Below are positions 36,531 to 50,092 of a stretch of 64,000 nucleotides of DNA, in pieces (positions within the stretch are counted from its first letter, which is position 1; each line of letters opens with the position of its first letter). This DNA is from Hippophae tibetana (Eukaryota; Streptophyta; Magnoliopsida; Rosales; Elaeagnaceae). The notes under the pieces are model-generated. The model was not told where the DNA came from, did no database searches, and was given only the letters and a program-made list of their open reading frames with translations. A program made the translations under genes and the position numbers. The stretch covers positions 63,907,483-63,971,482 of the forward strand of contig CM072802.1 of NCBI GenBank assembly GCA_037013495.1. The letters are read 5' to 3'.

Positions 36531-39118
36531 TCGACAATTTTGAACGAATTTTATATTTTTCATGATTTTCCGAGAGTTCAAAAAATAACTAAAAATACTT
36601 CCCATGTCCATAAGATTTTGAAATTTTGTAGTATGCGATCAAATATTATTCCAAACAGGTGTGCAAAACATCGCCCAAGAATTCCATCGTTTGCACGAGT
36701 TTGCCCACGGGGTGTTATATATGCCTATCAATTCCACACATAGTGGCACCCGAAAATGAGCATTCCTTGTCATCTTCGTATTTTTACCGTGACAAACCTG
36801 ATGTTTCGTGATCAATAAATCATAGAGGATGAAAGGAATTGCGTCCAACAAGAACCGACAATTTTGGAAGAATTTTATATTTTTCATGATTTTTCGAGAG
36901 TTCAAAAAATAACTAAAAATACTTCCCATGTTCATAAGATTATGAAATTTTGTAGTATGTGATCAAATATTATTCCAAACATGTGTGCAAAAAATCACCC
37001 CAGAATTCCATCGTTTTCACGAGTTTTCCCACAGAGTGTTAGACATGACTATCAATGCCCCCATAGTGGCACCCGAAAACGAGCATTCCTTGTCATTTTC
37101 GTATTTTTACCGTGCCAAACCTGATGTTTCGTGATCAATAAATCATAGAGGATAAAAGGAATTGATTCCAACAAGAACCGACAATTTTGGACGAATTTTA
37201 TATTTTTCATGATTTTGCGAGACTTCAAAAAATAACTAATAATATTTCTCATGTCCATAATTTTATAACACTTTGTATTATGTGATCAAAAATTATTCCA
37301 AACAGGTGTGCAAAAAATCGCCCAAGAATTCCATCTTTTTCATGAGTTTTCCAACGGGGTGTTAGATATGCCTTTCAATGCCCCACATAGTGGCACCCGA
37401 AAACGAGCATTCCTTATCAACTTCGTATTTTTACCGTGCCAAACCTGATGTTTCGTAATCAATAATTCATAGAGGATAAAAGGAATTGCGTCAAACAAGA
37501 ACCGACAATTTTGGACGAATTTTATATTTTTCATGATTTTTCGAGAGTTCAAAAAATAACTAAAAATACTTCCCATCTTCATAAGATTATGAAATTTTGT
37601 AGTATGTGATCAAATATTATTCCAAACATGTGTGCAAAAAATCACCCCAGAATTCCATCGTTTTCACGAGTTTTCCCACAGAGTGTTAGACATGACTATC
37701 AATGCCCCCATAGTGGCACCCGAAAACGAGCATTCCTTGTCATCTTCGTATTTTTACCGTGCCAAACCTGATGTTTCGTGATCAATAAATCATAGAGGAT
37801 AAAAGGAATTGATTCCAACAAGAATCGACAATTTTGAACGAATTTTATATTTTTCATGATTTTCCGAGAGTTCAAAAAATAACTAAAAATACTTCCCATG
37901 TCCATAAGATTTTGAAATTTTGTAGTATGCGATCAAATATTATTCCAAACAGGTGTGCAAAACATCGCCCAAGAATTCCATCGTTTGCACGAGTTTGCCC
38001 ACGGGGTGTTATATATGCCTATCAATTCCACACATAGTGGCACCCGAAAATGAGCATTCCTTGTCATCTTCGTATTTTTACCGTGACAAACCTGATGTTT
38101 CGTGATCAATAAATCATAGAGGATGAAAGGAATTGCGTCCAACAAGAACCGACAATTTTGGAAGAATTTTATATTTTTCATGATTTTTCGAGAGTTCAAA
38201 AAATAACTAAAAATACTTCCCATGTTCATAAGATTATGAAATTTTGTAGTATGTGATCAAATATTATTCCAAACATGTGTGCAAAAAATCACCCCAGAAT
38301 TCCATCGTTTTCACGAGTTTTCCCACAGAGTGTTAGACATGACTATCAATGCCCCCATAGTGGCACCCGAAAACGAGCATTCCTTGTCATCTTCGTATTT
38401 TTACCGTGCCAAACCTGATGTTTCGTGATCAATAAATCATAGAGGATAAAAGGAATTGATTCCAACAAGAACCGACAATTTTGGACGAATTTTATATTTT
38501 TCATGATTTTGCGAGACTTCAAAAAATAACTAATAATATTTCTCATGTCCATAATTTTATAACACTTTGTATTATGTGATCAAAAATTATTCCAAACAGG
38601 TGTGCAAAAAATCGCCCAAGAATTCCATCTTTTTCATGAGTTTTCCAACGGGGTGTTAGATATGCCTTCCATTGCCCCACATAGTGGCACCCGAAAACGA
38701 GCATTCCTTATCAACTTCGTATTTTTACCGTGCCAAACCTGATGTTTCGTAATCAATAATTCATAGAGGATAAAAGGAATTGCGTCAAACAAGAACCGAC
38801 AATTTTGGACGAATTTTATATTTTTCATGATTTTTCGAGAGTTCAAAAAATAACTAAAAATACTTCCCATCTCCATAAGATTATGAAATTTTGTAGTATG
38901 TGATCAAATATTATTCCAAATAGGTGTGCAAAAAATCGATCAAGAATTCCATCGTTTGCACGAGTTTACCCACGGGGTGTTAGACATACTTATCAATACC
39001 CCATATAGTGGCACTCGAAAACAAGCATTCCTTGTTATCTTCGTATTTTTACCGTGCCAAACCTGATGTTTCGTGATCAATAAATCATAGAGGATGAAAG
39101 GAATTGCGTCCAACAAGA
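36531..39118. repeat. 4-mer tandem pair (1,294 bp) with a mosaic monomer
   Basis: Monomers at 36639, 37052 and 37340 match those at 37933, 38346 and 38634 with offset 1,294. The unit between them (about 37583-37907) is a mosaic. Its left edge follows an aacggggtg monomer up to about 37578. Its middle is of the cacagagtg class. Its right part, from 37825, is the aatcgacaattttgaacg type. The second switch lies in 37814-37824. Confidence 0.75.
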
Positions 39119-41685
39119 ACCGACAATTTTGAACGAATTTTATATTTTTCAGGATTTTCCGAGAGTTCAAAAAATAACTAAAAATATTTCCCATGTCCAT
39201 AAGATTATGAAAGTTTCGTGTATGTGATCAAATATTATTCCAAAAAGGTGTGCAAAACATCGCCCAAGAATTCCATCATTTGCACGACTTTGCTCACGGG
39301 GTGTTAGATATGCCTATCAATGCCCCACATAGTGGCACCCGAAAACGAGCATTCCTTGCCGTCTTCGTATTTTTACCGTGCCAAACCTGAGCTTTCGTGA
39401 TCAATAAATCATAGAGGATGAAAGGAATTGCTTCCAACAAGAACCGACAATTTTGGACGAATTTTATATTTTTCATGATTTTTCGAGAGTTCAAAAAATA
39501 ACTAAAAATACTTCCCATTTCCATAAGATTATGAAATTTTGTAGTATGTGATCAAATATTATTCCAAACAAGTGTGCAAAAAATCGATCAAGAATTCCAT
39601 CGTTTGCACGAGTTTGCCCACAAGTGTTAGACATGCCTATTAATACCCCATATAGTGGCACACGAAAACGAGCATTCCTTGTGATCTTCATATTTTTACC
39701 GTGCCAAACCTGATGTTTCGTGATCAATAAATCATAGAGGATAAAAGGAATTGCTTCCAACAAGAACCGACAATTTTGGACGAATTTTGTATTTTTCATG
39801 ATTTTCCGAGACTTCAAAAAATAACTAATAATATTTCTCATGTCCATAATTTTATAACACTTTGTATTATGTGATCAAAAATTATTCCAAACAGGTGTGC
39901 AAAAAATCGCCCAAGAATTCCATCTTTTTCATGAGTTTTCCAACGGGGTGTTAGACATGCCTATCAATGCCCCACATAGTGGCACCCGAAAACGAGAATT
40001 CCTTATCAACTTCGTATTTTTACCGTGAAAAACCTGATGTTTCGTAATCAATAATTCATAGAGGATAAAAGGAATTGCGTCAAACAAGAACCGACAATTT
40101 TGGACGAATTTTATATTTTTCATGATTTTTCGAGAGTTCAAAAAATAACTAAAAATACTTCCCATCTCCATAAGATTATGAAATTTTGTAGTATGTGATT
40201 AAATATTATTCCAAATAGGTGTGCAAAAAATCGATCAAGTATTCCATCGTTTGCACGAGTTTGCCCATGGGGTGTTAGACATACTTATCAATACCCCACA
40301 TAGTGGCACCCGAAAACGAGCATTCCTTGTTATCTTCGTATTTTTACCGTGCCAAACCTGATGTTTCGTGAACAATAAATCATAGAGGATGAAAGGAATT
40401 GCGTCCAACAAGAATCGACAATTTTGAACGAATTTTATATTTTCATGATTTTCCGAGAGTTCAAAAAATAACTAAAAATACTTCCCATGTCCATAAGATT
40501 TTGAAATTTTGTAGTATGCGATCAAATATTATTCCAAACTGGTGTGCAAAACATCGCCCAAGAATTCCATCGTTTGCACGAGTTTGCCCACGGGGTGTTA
40601 GATATGCCTATCAATTCCACACATAGTGGCACCCGAAAATGAGCATTCCTTGTCATCTTCGTATTTTTACCGTGACAAACCTGATGTTTCGTGATCAATA
40701 AATCATAGAGGATGAAAGGAATTGCGTCCAACAAGAACCGACAATTTTGGAAGAATATTATATTTTTCATGATTTTTCGAGAGTTCAAAAAATAACTAAA
40801 AATACTTCCCATCTCCATAAGATTATGAAATTTTGTAGTATGCGATCAAATATTATTCCAAACTGGTGTGCAAAACATCGCCCAAGAATTCCATCATTTG
40901 CACGAGTTTGCCCACGGGGTGTTAGATATGCCTATCAATTCCACACATAGTGGCACCCGAAAATGAGCATTCCTTGTCATCTTCGAATTTTTACCGTGAC
41001 AAACCTGATGTTTCGTGATCAATAAATCATAGAGGATGAAAGGAATTGCGTCCAACAAGAACCGACAATTTTGGAAGAATATTATATTTTTCATGATTTT
41101 TCGAGAGTTCAAAAAATAACTAAAAATACTTCCCATGTTCATAAGATTATGAAATTTTGTAGTATGTGATCAAATATTATTCCAAACATGTGTGCGAAAA
41201 ATCACCCGAGAATTCCATCGTTTTCACGAGTTTTCCCACAGAGTGTTAGACATGACTATCAATGCCCCCATAGTGGCACCCGAAAACGAGCATTCCTTGT
41301 CATCTTCGTATTTTTACCGTGCCAAACCTGATGTTTCGTGATCAATAAATCATAGAGGATAAAAGGAATTGCTTCCAACAAGAACCGACAATTTTGGACG
41401 AATTTTATATTTTTCATGATTTTCCGAGACTTCAAAAAATAACTAATAATATTTCTCATGACCATAATTTTATAACACTTTGTATTATGTGATCAAAAAT
41501 TATTCCAAACAGGTGTGCAAAAAATCGCCCAAGAATTCCATCTTTTTCATGAGTTTTCCAACGGGGTGTTAGACATGCCTATCAATGCCCCACATAGTGG
41601 CACCCGAAAACGAGCATTCCTTATCAACTTCGTATTTTTACCGTGCCAAACCTGATGTTTCGTAATCAATAATTCATAGAGGATA
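39119..41685. repeat. Array segment, start of a 5-mer period (1,619 bp)
   Basis: From about 39929 the monomers recur 1,619 bp downstream (40522 and 42141, 40747 and 42366, 41259 and 42878). A one-base loss in the T-tract at about 40441 (tatattttcatg) and gtgaacaataaatc at about 40369 are private to this copy. The aatattatattt variant appears here for the first time and marks the block up to about 44650. Confidence 0.72.
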
Positions 41686-43628
41686 AAAGGAATTGCGTCA
41701 AACAAGAACCGACAATTTTGGACGAATTTTATATTTTTCATGATTTTTCGAGAGTTCAAAAAATAACTAAAAATACTTCCCATCTCCATAAGATTATGAA
41801 ATTTTGTAGTATGTGATTAAATATTATTCCAAATAGGTGTGCAAAAAATCGATCAAGTATTCCATCGTTTGCACGAGTTTGCCCATGGGGTGTTAGACAT
41901 ACTTATCAATACCCCACATAGTGGCACCCGAAAACGAGCATTCCTTGTTATCTTCGTATTTTTACCGTGCCAAACCTGATGTTTCGTGATCAATAAATCA
42001 TAGAGGATGAAAGGAATTGCGTCCAACAAGAATCGACAATTTTGAACGAATTTTATATTTTTCATGATTTTCCGAGAGTTCAAAAAATAACTAAAAATAC
42101 TTCCCATGTCCATAAGATTTTGAAATTTTTTAGTATGCGATCAAATATTATTCCAAACTGGTGTGCAAAACATCGCCCAAGAATTCCATCGTTTGCACGA
42201 GTTTGCCCACGGGGTGTTAGATATGCCTATCAATTCCACACATAGTGGCACCCGAAAATGAGCATTCCTTGTCATCTTCGTATTTTTACCGTGACAAACC
42301 TGATGTTTCGTGATCAATAAATCATAGAGGATGAAAGGAATTGCGTCCAACAAGAACCGACAATTTTGGAAGAATATTATATTTTTCATGATTTTTCGAG
42401 AGTTCAAAAAATAACTAAAAATACTTCCCATCTCCATAAGATTATGAAATTTTGTAGTATGCGATCAAATATTATTCCAAACTGGTGTGCAAAACATCGC
42501 CCAAGAATTCCATCGTTTGCACGAGTTTGCCCACGGGGTGTTAGATATGCCTATCAATTCCACACATAGTGGCACCCGAAAATGAGCATTCCTTGTCATC
42601 TTCGTATTTTTACCGTGACAAACCTGATGTTTCGTGATCAATAAATCATAGAGGATGAAAGGAATTGCGTCCAACAAGAACCGACAATTTTGGAAGAATA
42701 TTATATTTTTCATGATTTTTCGAGAGTTCAAAAAATAACTAAAAATACTTCCCATGTTCATAAGATTATGAAATTTTGTAGTATGTGATCAAATATTATT
42801 CCAAACATGTGTGCAAAAAATCACCCGAGAATTCCATCGTTTTCACGAGTTTTCCCACAGAGTGTTAGACATGACTATCAATGCCCCCATAGTGGCACCC
42901 GAAAACGAGCATTCCTTGTCATCTTCGTATTTTTACCGTGCCAAACCTGATGTTTCGTGATCAATAAATCATAGAGGATAAAAGGAATTGCTTCCAACAA
43001 GAACCGACAATTTTGGACGAATTTTATATTTTTCATGATTTTCCGAGACTTCAAAAAATAACTAATAATATTTCTCATGTCCATAATTTTATAACACTTT
43101 GTATTATGTGATCAAAAATTATTCCAAACAGGTGTGCAAAAAATCGCCCAAGAATTCCATCTTTTTCATGAGTTTTCCAACGGGGTGTTAGACATGCCTA
43201 TCAATGCCCCACATAGTGGCACCCGAAAAGGAGCATTCCTTATCAACTTCGTATTTTTACCGTGCCAAACCTGATGTTTCGTAATCAATAATTCATAGAG
43301 GATAAAAGGAATTGCGTCAAACAAGAACCGACAATTTTGGACGAATTTTATATTTTTCATGATTTTTCGAGAGTTTAAAAAATAACTAAAAATACTTCCC
43401 ATCTCCATAAGATTATGAAATTTTGTAGTATGTGATCAAATATTATTCCAAATAGGTGTGCAAAAAATCGATCAAGAATTCCATCGTTTGCACGAGTTTG
43501 CCCACGGGGTGTTAGATATGCCTATCAATTCCACACATAGTGGCACCCGAAAATGAGCATTCCTTGTCATCTTCGTATTTTTACCGTGACAAACCTGATA
43601 TTTCGTGATCAATAAATCATAAAGGATG
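41686..43628. repeat. 6-mer tandem duplication, copy 1 (1,943 bp)
   Basis: Monomers at 41853, 42141, 42465, 42878 and 43166 recur 1,943 bp downstream. The block ends in a hybrid monomer (about 43472) that starts like the one at 45415 (cataaaggatgaaagg) and ends like the one at 41547 (gcgtcaaacaag). The last base of the first type is 43628 and the first of the second is 43643. Confidence 0.83.
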
Positions 43629-45571
43629 AAAGGAATTGCGTCAAACAAGAACCGACAATTTTGGACGAATTTTATATTTTTCATGATTTTTCGAGAGTTC
43701 AAAAAATAACTAAAAATACTTCCCATCTCCATAAGATTATGAAATTTTGTAGTATGTGATTAAATATTATTCCAAATAGGTGTGCAAAAAATCGATCAAG
43801 TATTCCATCGTTTGCACGAGTTTGCCCATGGGGTGTTAGACATACTTATCAATACCCCACATAGTGGCACCCGAAAACGAGCATTCCTTGTTATCTTCGT
43901 ATTTTTACCGTGCCAAACCTGATGTTTCGTGATCAATAAATCATAGAGGATGAAAGGAATTGCGTCCAACAAGAATCGACAATTTTGAACGAATTTTATA
44001 TTTTTCATGATTTTCCGAGAGTTCAAAAAATAACTAAAAATACTTCCCATGTCCATAAGATTTTGAAATTTTTTAGTATGCGATCAAATATTATTCCAAA
44101 CTGGTGTGCAAAACATCGCCCAAGAATTCCATCGTTTGCACGAGTTTGCCCACGGGGTGTTAGATATGCCTATCAATTCCACACATTGTGGCACCCGAAA
44201 ATGAGCATTCCTTGTCATCTTCGTATTTTTACCGTGACAAACCTGATGTTTCGTGATCAATAAATCATAGAGGATGAAAGGAATTGCGTCCAACAAGAAC
44301 CGACAATTTTGGAAGAATATTATATTTTTCATGATTTTTCGAGAGTTCAAAAAATAACTAAAAATACTTCCCATCTCCATAAGATTATGAAATTTTGTAG
44401 TATGCGATCAAATATTATTCCAAACTGGTGTGCAAAACATCGCCCAAGAATTCCATCGTTTGCACGAGTTTGCCCACGGGGTGTTAGATATGCCTATCAA
44501 TTCCACACATAGTGGCACCCGAAAATGAGCATTCCTTGTCATCTTCGTATTTTTACCGTGACAAACCTGATGTTTCGTGATCAATAAATCATAGAGGATG
44601 AAAGGAATTGCGTCCAACAAGAACCGACAATTTTGGAAGAATATTATATTTTTCATGATTTTTCGAGAGTTCAAAAAATAACTAAAAATACTTCCCATGT
44701 TCATAAGATTATGAAATTTTGTAGTATGTGATCAAATATTATTCCAAACATGTGTGCAAAAAATCACCCGAGAATTCCATCGTTTTCACGAGTTTTCCCA
44801 CAGAGTGTTAGACATGACTATCAATGCCCCCATAGTGGCACCCGAAAACGAGCATTCCTTGTCATCTTCGTATTTTTACCGTGCCAAACCTGATGTTTCG
44901 TGATCAATAAATCATAGAGGATAAAAGGAATTGCTTCCAACAAGAACCGACAATTTTGGACGAATTTTATATTTTTCATGATTTTCCGAGACTTCAAAAA
45001 ATAACTAATAATATTTCTCATGTCCATAATTTTATAACACTTTGTATTATGTGATCAAAAATTATTCCAAACAGGTGTGCAAAAAATCGCCCAAGAATTC
45101 CATCTTTTTCATGAGTTTTCCAACGGGGTGTTAGACATGCCTATCAATGCCCCACATAGTGGCACCCGAAAAGGAGCATTCCTTATCAACTTCGTATTTT
45201 TACCGTGCCAAACCTGATGTTTCGTAATCAATAATTCATAGAGGATAAAAGGAATTGCGTCAAACAAGAACCGACAATTTTGGACGAATTTTATATTTTT
45301 CATGATTTTTCGAGAGTTTAAAAAATAACTAAAAATACTTCCCATCTCCATAAGATTATGAAATTTTGTAGTATGTGATCAAATATTATTCCAAATAGGT
45401 GTGCAAAAAATCGATCAAGAATTCCATCGTTTGCACGAGTTTGCCCACGGGGTGTTAGATATGCCTATCAATTCCACACATAGTGGCACCCGAAAATGAG
45501 CATTCCTTGTCATCTTCGTATTTTTACCGTGACAAACCTGATGTTTCGTGATCAATAAATCATAAAGGATG
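43629..45571. repeat. 6-mer tandem duplication, copy 2 (1,943 bp)
   Basis: Close copy of 41686-43628. It shares the private markers atcaagtattcc (a lost EcoRI site), cccatggggtg, cgaaaaggagc and gagtttaaaaaa. One visible difference is cacattgtgg at 44187, where the first copy has cacatagtgg. Confidence 0.83.
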
Positions 45572-47017
45572 AAAGGAATTGCGTCCAACAAGAACCGACA
45601 ATTTTGGAAGAATTTTATATTTTTCATGATTTTTCGAGAGTTCAAAAAATAACTAAAACTATTTCCCATGTCCATAATATTATGAAAGTTTGGTGTATGT
45701 GATCAAATATTATTCCAAAAAGGTGTGCAAAACATCGCCCAAGAATTCCATCATTTGCACGACTTTGCTCACGGGGTGTTAGATATGCCTATCAATGCCC
45801 CACATAGTGGCACCCGAAAACGAGCATTCCTTGTCGTCTTCGTATTTTTACCGTGCCAAACCTGATCTTTCGTGATCAATAAATCATAGAGGATGAAAGG
45901 AATTGCTTCCAACAAGAACCGACAATTTTGGACGAATTTTATATTTTTCATGATTTTTCGAGAGTTCAAAAAATAACTAAAAATACTTCCCATTTCCATA
46001 AGATTATGAAATTTTGTAGTATGTGATCAAATATTATTCCAAACAAGTGTGCAAAAAATCGATCAAGAATTCCATCGTTTGCACGAGTTTGCCCACAAGT
46101 GTTAGACATGCCTATTAATACCCTATATAGTGGCACACGATAACGAGCATTCCTTGTGATCTTCATATTTTTACCGTGCCAAACCTGATGTTTCGTGATC
46201 AATAAATCATAGAGGATAAAAGGAATTGCTTCCAACAAGAACCGACAATTTTGGACGAATTTTATATTTTTCATGATTTTCCGAGACTTCAAAAAATAAC
46301 TAATAATATTTCTCATGTCCATAATTTTATAAAACTTTGTATTATGTGATCAAAAATTATTCCAAACAGGTGTGCAAAAAATCGCCCAAGAATTCCATAT
46401 TTTTCATGAGTTTTCCAACGGGGTGTTAGACATGCCTATCAATGCCCCACATAGTGGCAACCGAAAACGAGCATTCCTTATCAACTTCGTATTTTTACCG
46501 TGCCAAACCTGATGTTTCGTGATCAATAAATCATAGAGGATGAAAGGAATTGCGTCCAACAAGAATCGACAATTTTGAACGAATTTTATATTTTTCATGA
46601 TTTTCCGAGAGTTCAAAAAATAACTAAAAATACTTCCCATGTCCATAAGATTTTGAAATTTTGTAGTATGCGATCAAATATTATTCCAAACTGGTGTGCA
46701 AAACATCGCCCAAGAATTCCATCGTTTGCAAGAGTTTGCCCACGGGGTGTTAGATATGCCTATCAATTCCACACATAGTGGCACCCGAAAATGAGCATTC
46801 CTTGTCATCTTCGTATTTTTACCGTGACAAACCTGATGTTTCGTGATCAATAAATCATAGAGGATGAAAGGAATTGCGTCCAACAAGAACCGACAATTTT
46901 GGAAGAATTTTATATTTTTCATGATTTTTCGAGAGTTCAAAAAATAACTAAAAATACTTCCCATGTTCATAAGATTATGAAATTTTGTAGTATGTGATCA
47001 AATATTATTCCAAACAT
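45572..47017. repeat. Array segment, mixed monomers
   Basis: Four to five monomers link the 6-mer and the 5-mer duplications. One (about 46080) is of the cacaagtg class with ccctatatag and acgataacg, two private changes. I see no internal duplication here. Confidence 0.7.
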
Positions 47018-48636
47018 GTGTGCAAAAAATCGCCTAAGAATTCCATCTTTTTCATGAGTTTTCCAACGGGGTGTTAGACATGCCTATCAATGCCCCACAT
47101 AGTGGCACCCGAAAACGAGCATTCCTTATCAACTTCGTATTTTTACCGTGCCAAACCTGATGTTTCGTAATCAATAATTCATAGAGGATAAAAGGAATTG
47201 TGTCAAACAAGAACCGACAATTTTGGACTAATTTTTTATTTTTCATGATTTTTCAAGAGTTCAAAAAATAACTAAAAATACTTCCCATCTCCATAAGATT
47301 ATGAAATTTTGTAGTATGTGATTAAATATTATTCCAAATAGGTGTGCAAAAAATCGATCAAGAATTCCATCGTTTGCACGAGTTTGCCCATGGGGTGTTA
47401 GACATACTTATCAATACCCCACATAGTGGCACCCGAAAACGAGCATTCCTTGTCATCTTCGTATTTTTACCGTGCCAAACCTGATGATTCGTGATTAATA
47501 AATCATAGAGGATGAAAAGAATTGCGTCCAACAAGAATCGACAATTTTGAACGAATTTTATATTTTTCATGATTTTCCGAGAGTTCAAAAAATAACTAAA
47601 AATACTTCCCATGTCCATAAGATTATGAAATTTTGTAGTATGCGATCAAATATTATTCCAAACTGGTGTGCAAAAAATCACCCGAGAATTCCATCGTTTG
47701 CACGAGTTTGCCCACGGGGTGTTAGATATGCCTATCAATTCCACACATAGTGGCACCCGAAAATGAGCATTCCTTGTCATCTTCGTATTTTTACCGTGAC
47801 AAACCTGATGTTTTGTTATCAATAAATCATAGAGGATGAAAGGAATTGCGTCCAACAAGAACCGACAATTTTGGAAGAATTTTATATTTTTCATGATTTT
47901 TCGAGAGTTCAAAAAATAACTAAAAATATTTCCCATGTCCATAAGATTATGAAAGTTTGGTGTATGTGATCAAATATTATTCCAAAAAGGTGTGCAAAAC
48001 ATGGCCCAAGAATTCCATCGTTTGCACGACTTTGCTCACGGGGTGTTAGATATGCCTATCAATGCCCCACATAGTGGCACCCGAAAACGAGCATTCCTTG
48101 CCGTCTTCGTATTTTTACCGTGCCAAACCTGATCTTTCGTGATCAATAAATCATAGAGGATGAAAGGAATTGCTTCCAACAAGAACCGACAATTTTGGAC
48201 GAATTTTATATTTTTCATGATTTTTCGAGAGTTCAAAAAATAACTAAAAATACTTCCCATTTCCATAAGATTATGAAATTTTGTAGTATGTGATCAAATA
48301 TTATTCCAAACAAGTGTGCAAAAAATCGATCAAGAATTCCATTGTTTGCACGAGTTTGCCCACAAGTGTTAGACATGCCTATTAATACCCCATATAGTGG
48401 CACACGAAAACGAGCATTCTTTGTGATCTTCATATTTTTACCGTGCCAAACCTGATGTTTCGTGATCAATAAATCATAGAGGATAAAAGGAATTGCTTCC
48501 AACAAGAACCGACAATTTTGGACGAATTTTATATTTTTCATGATTTTCCGAGACTTCAAAAAATAACTAATAATATTTCTCATGTCCATAATTTTATATA
48601 ACTTTGTATAATGTGATCAAAAATTATTCCAAACAG
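47018..48636. repeat. 5-mer tandem duplication, copy 1 (1,619 bp)
   Basis: The block is repeated at offset 1,619 (47646 and 49265, 48036 and 49655). Private markers are shared by both copies: ggactaattttttattt, tttttcaagag, gttttgttatc, aaacatggccc, and gtgcaaaaaatcacccgag next to a tttgcacgag core. The left edge is set by aaacatgtg (47017) versus aaacaggtg in copy 2. Confidence 0.85.
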
Positions 48637-50092
48637 GTGTGCAAAAAATCGCCTAAGAATTCCATCTTTTTCATGAGTTTTCCAACGGGGTGTTAGACAT
48701 GCCTATCAATGCCCCACATAGTGGCACCCGAAAACGAGCATTCCTTATCAACTTCGTATTTTTACCGTGCCAAACCTGATGTTTCGTAATCAATAATTCA
48801 TAGAGGATAAAAGGAATTGTGTCAAACAAGAACCGACAATTTTGGACTAATTTTTTATTTTTCATGATTTTTCAAGAGTTCAAAAAATAACTAAAAATAC
48901 TTCCCATCTCCATAAGATTATGAAATTTTGTAATATGTGATTAAATATTATTCCAAATAGGTGTGCAAAAAATCGATCAAGAATTCCATCATTTGCACGA
49001 GTTTGCCCATGGGGTGTTAGACATACTTATCAATACCCCACATAGTGGCACCCGAAAACGAGCATTCCTTGTCATCTTCGTATTTTTACCGTGCCAAACC
49101 TGATGTTTCGTGATTAATAAATCATAGAGGATGAAAAGAATTGCGTCCAACAAGAATCGACAATTTTGAACGAATTTTATATTTTTCATGATTTTCCGAG
49201 AGTTCAAAAAATAACTAAAAATACTTCCCATGTCCATAAGATTATGAAATTTTGTAGTATGCGATCAAATATTATTCCAAACTGGTGTGCAAAAAATCAC
49301 CCGAGAATTCCATCGTTTGCACGAGTTTGCCCACGGGGTGTTAGATATGCCTATCAATTCCACACATAGTGGCACCCGAAAATGAGCATTCCTTGTCATC
49401 TTCGTATTTTTACCGTGACAAACCTGATGTTTTGTTATCAATAAATCATAGAGGATGAAAGGAATTGCGTCCAACAAGAACCGACAATTTTGGAAGAATT
49501 TTATATTTTTCATGATTTTTCGAGAGTTCAAAAAATAACTAAAAATATTTCCCATGTCCATAAGATTATGAAAGTTTGGTGTATGTGATCAAATATTATT
49601 CCAAAAAGGTGTGCAAAACATGGCCCAAGAATTCCATCGTTTGCACGACTTTGCTCACGGGGTGTTAGATATGCCTATCAATGCCCCACATAGTGGCACC
49701 CGAAAACGAGCATTCCTTGCCGTCTTCGTATTTTTACCGTGCCAAACCTGATCTTTCGTGATCAATAAATCATAGAGGATGAAAGGAATTGCTTCCAACA
49801 AGAACCGACAATTTTGGACGAATTTTATATTTTTCATGATTTTTCGAGAGTTCAAAAAATAACTAAAAATACTTCCCATTTCCATAAGATTATGAAATTT
49901 TGTAGTATGTGATCAAATATTATTCCAAACAAGTGTGCAAAAAATCGATCAAGAATTCCATTGTTTGCACGAGTTTGCCCACAAGTGTTAGACATGCCTA
50001 TTAATACCCCATATAGTGGCACACGAAAACGAGCATTCTTTGTGATCTTCATATTTTTACCGTGCCAAACCTGATGTTTCGTAATCAATAAA
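48637..50092. repeat. 5-mer tandem duplication, copy 2 (partial)
   Basis: Follows copy 1 closely until 50092. There gtgatc becomes gtaatc, and the sequence changes to a type with gcgtccaacaagaatcgac, tttttaccgaa and tgtcaataag. The copy is therefore about 160 bp short of a full unit. Confidence 0.82.
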
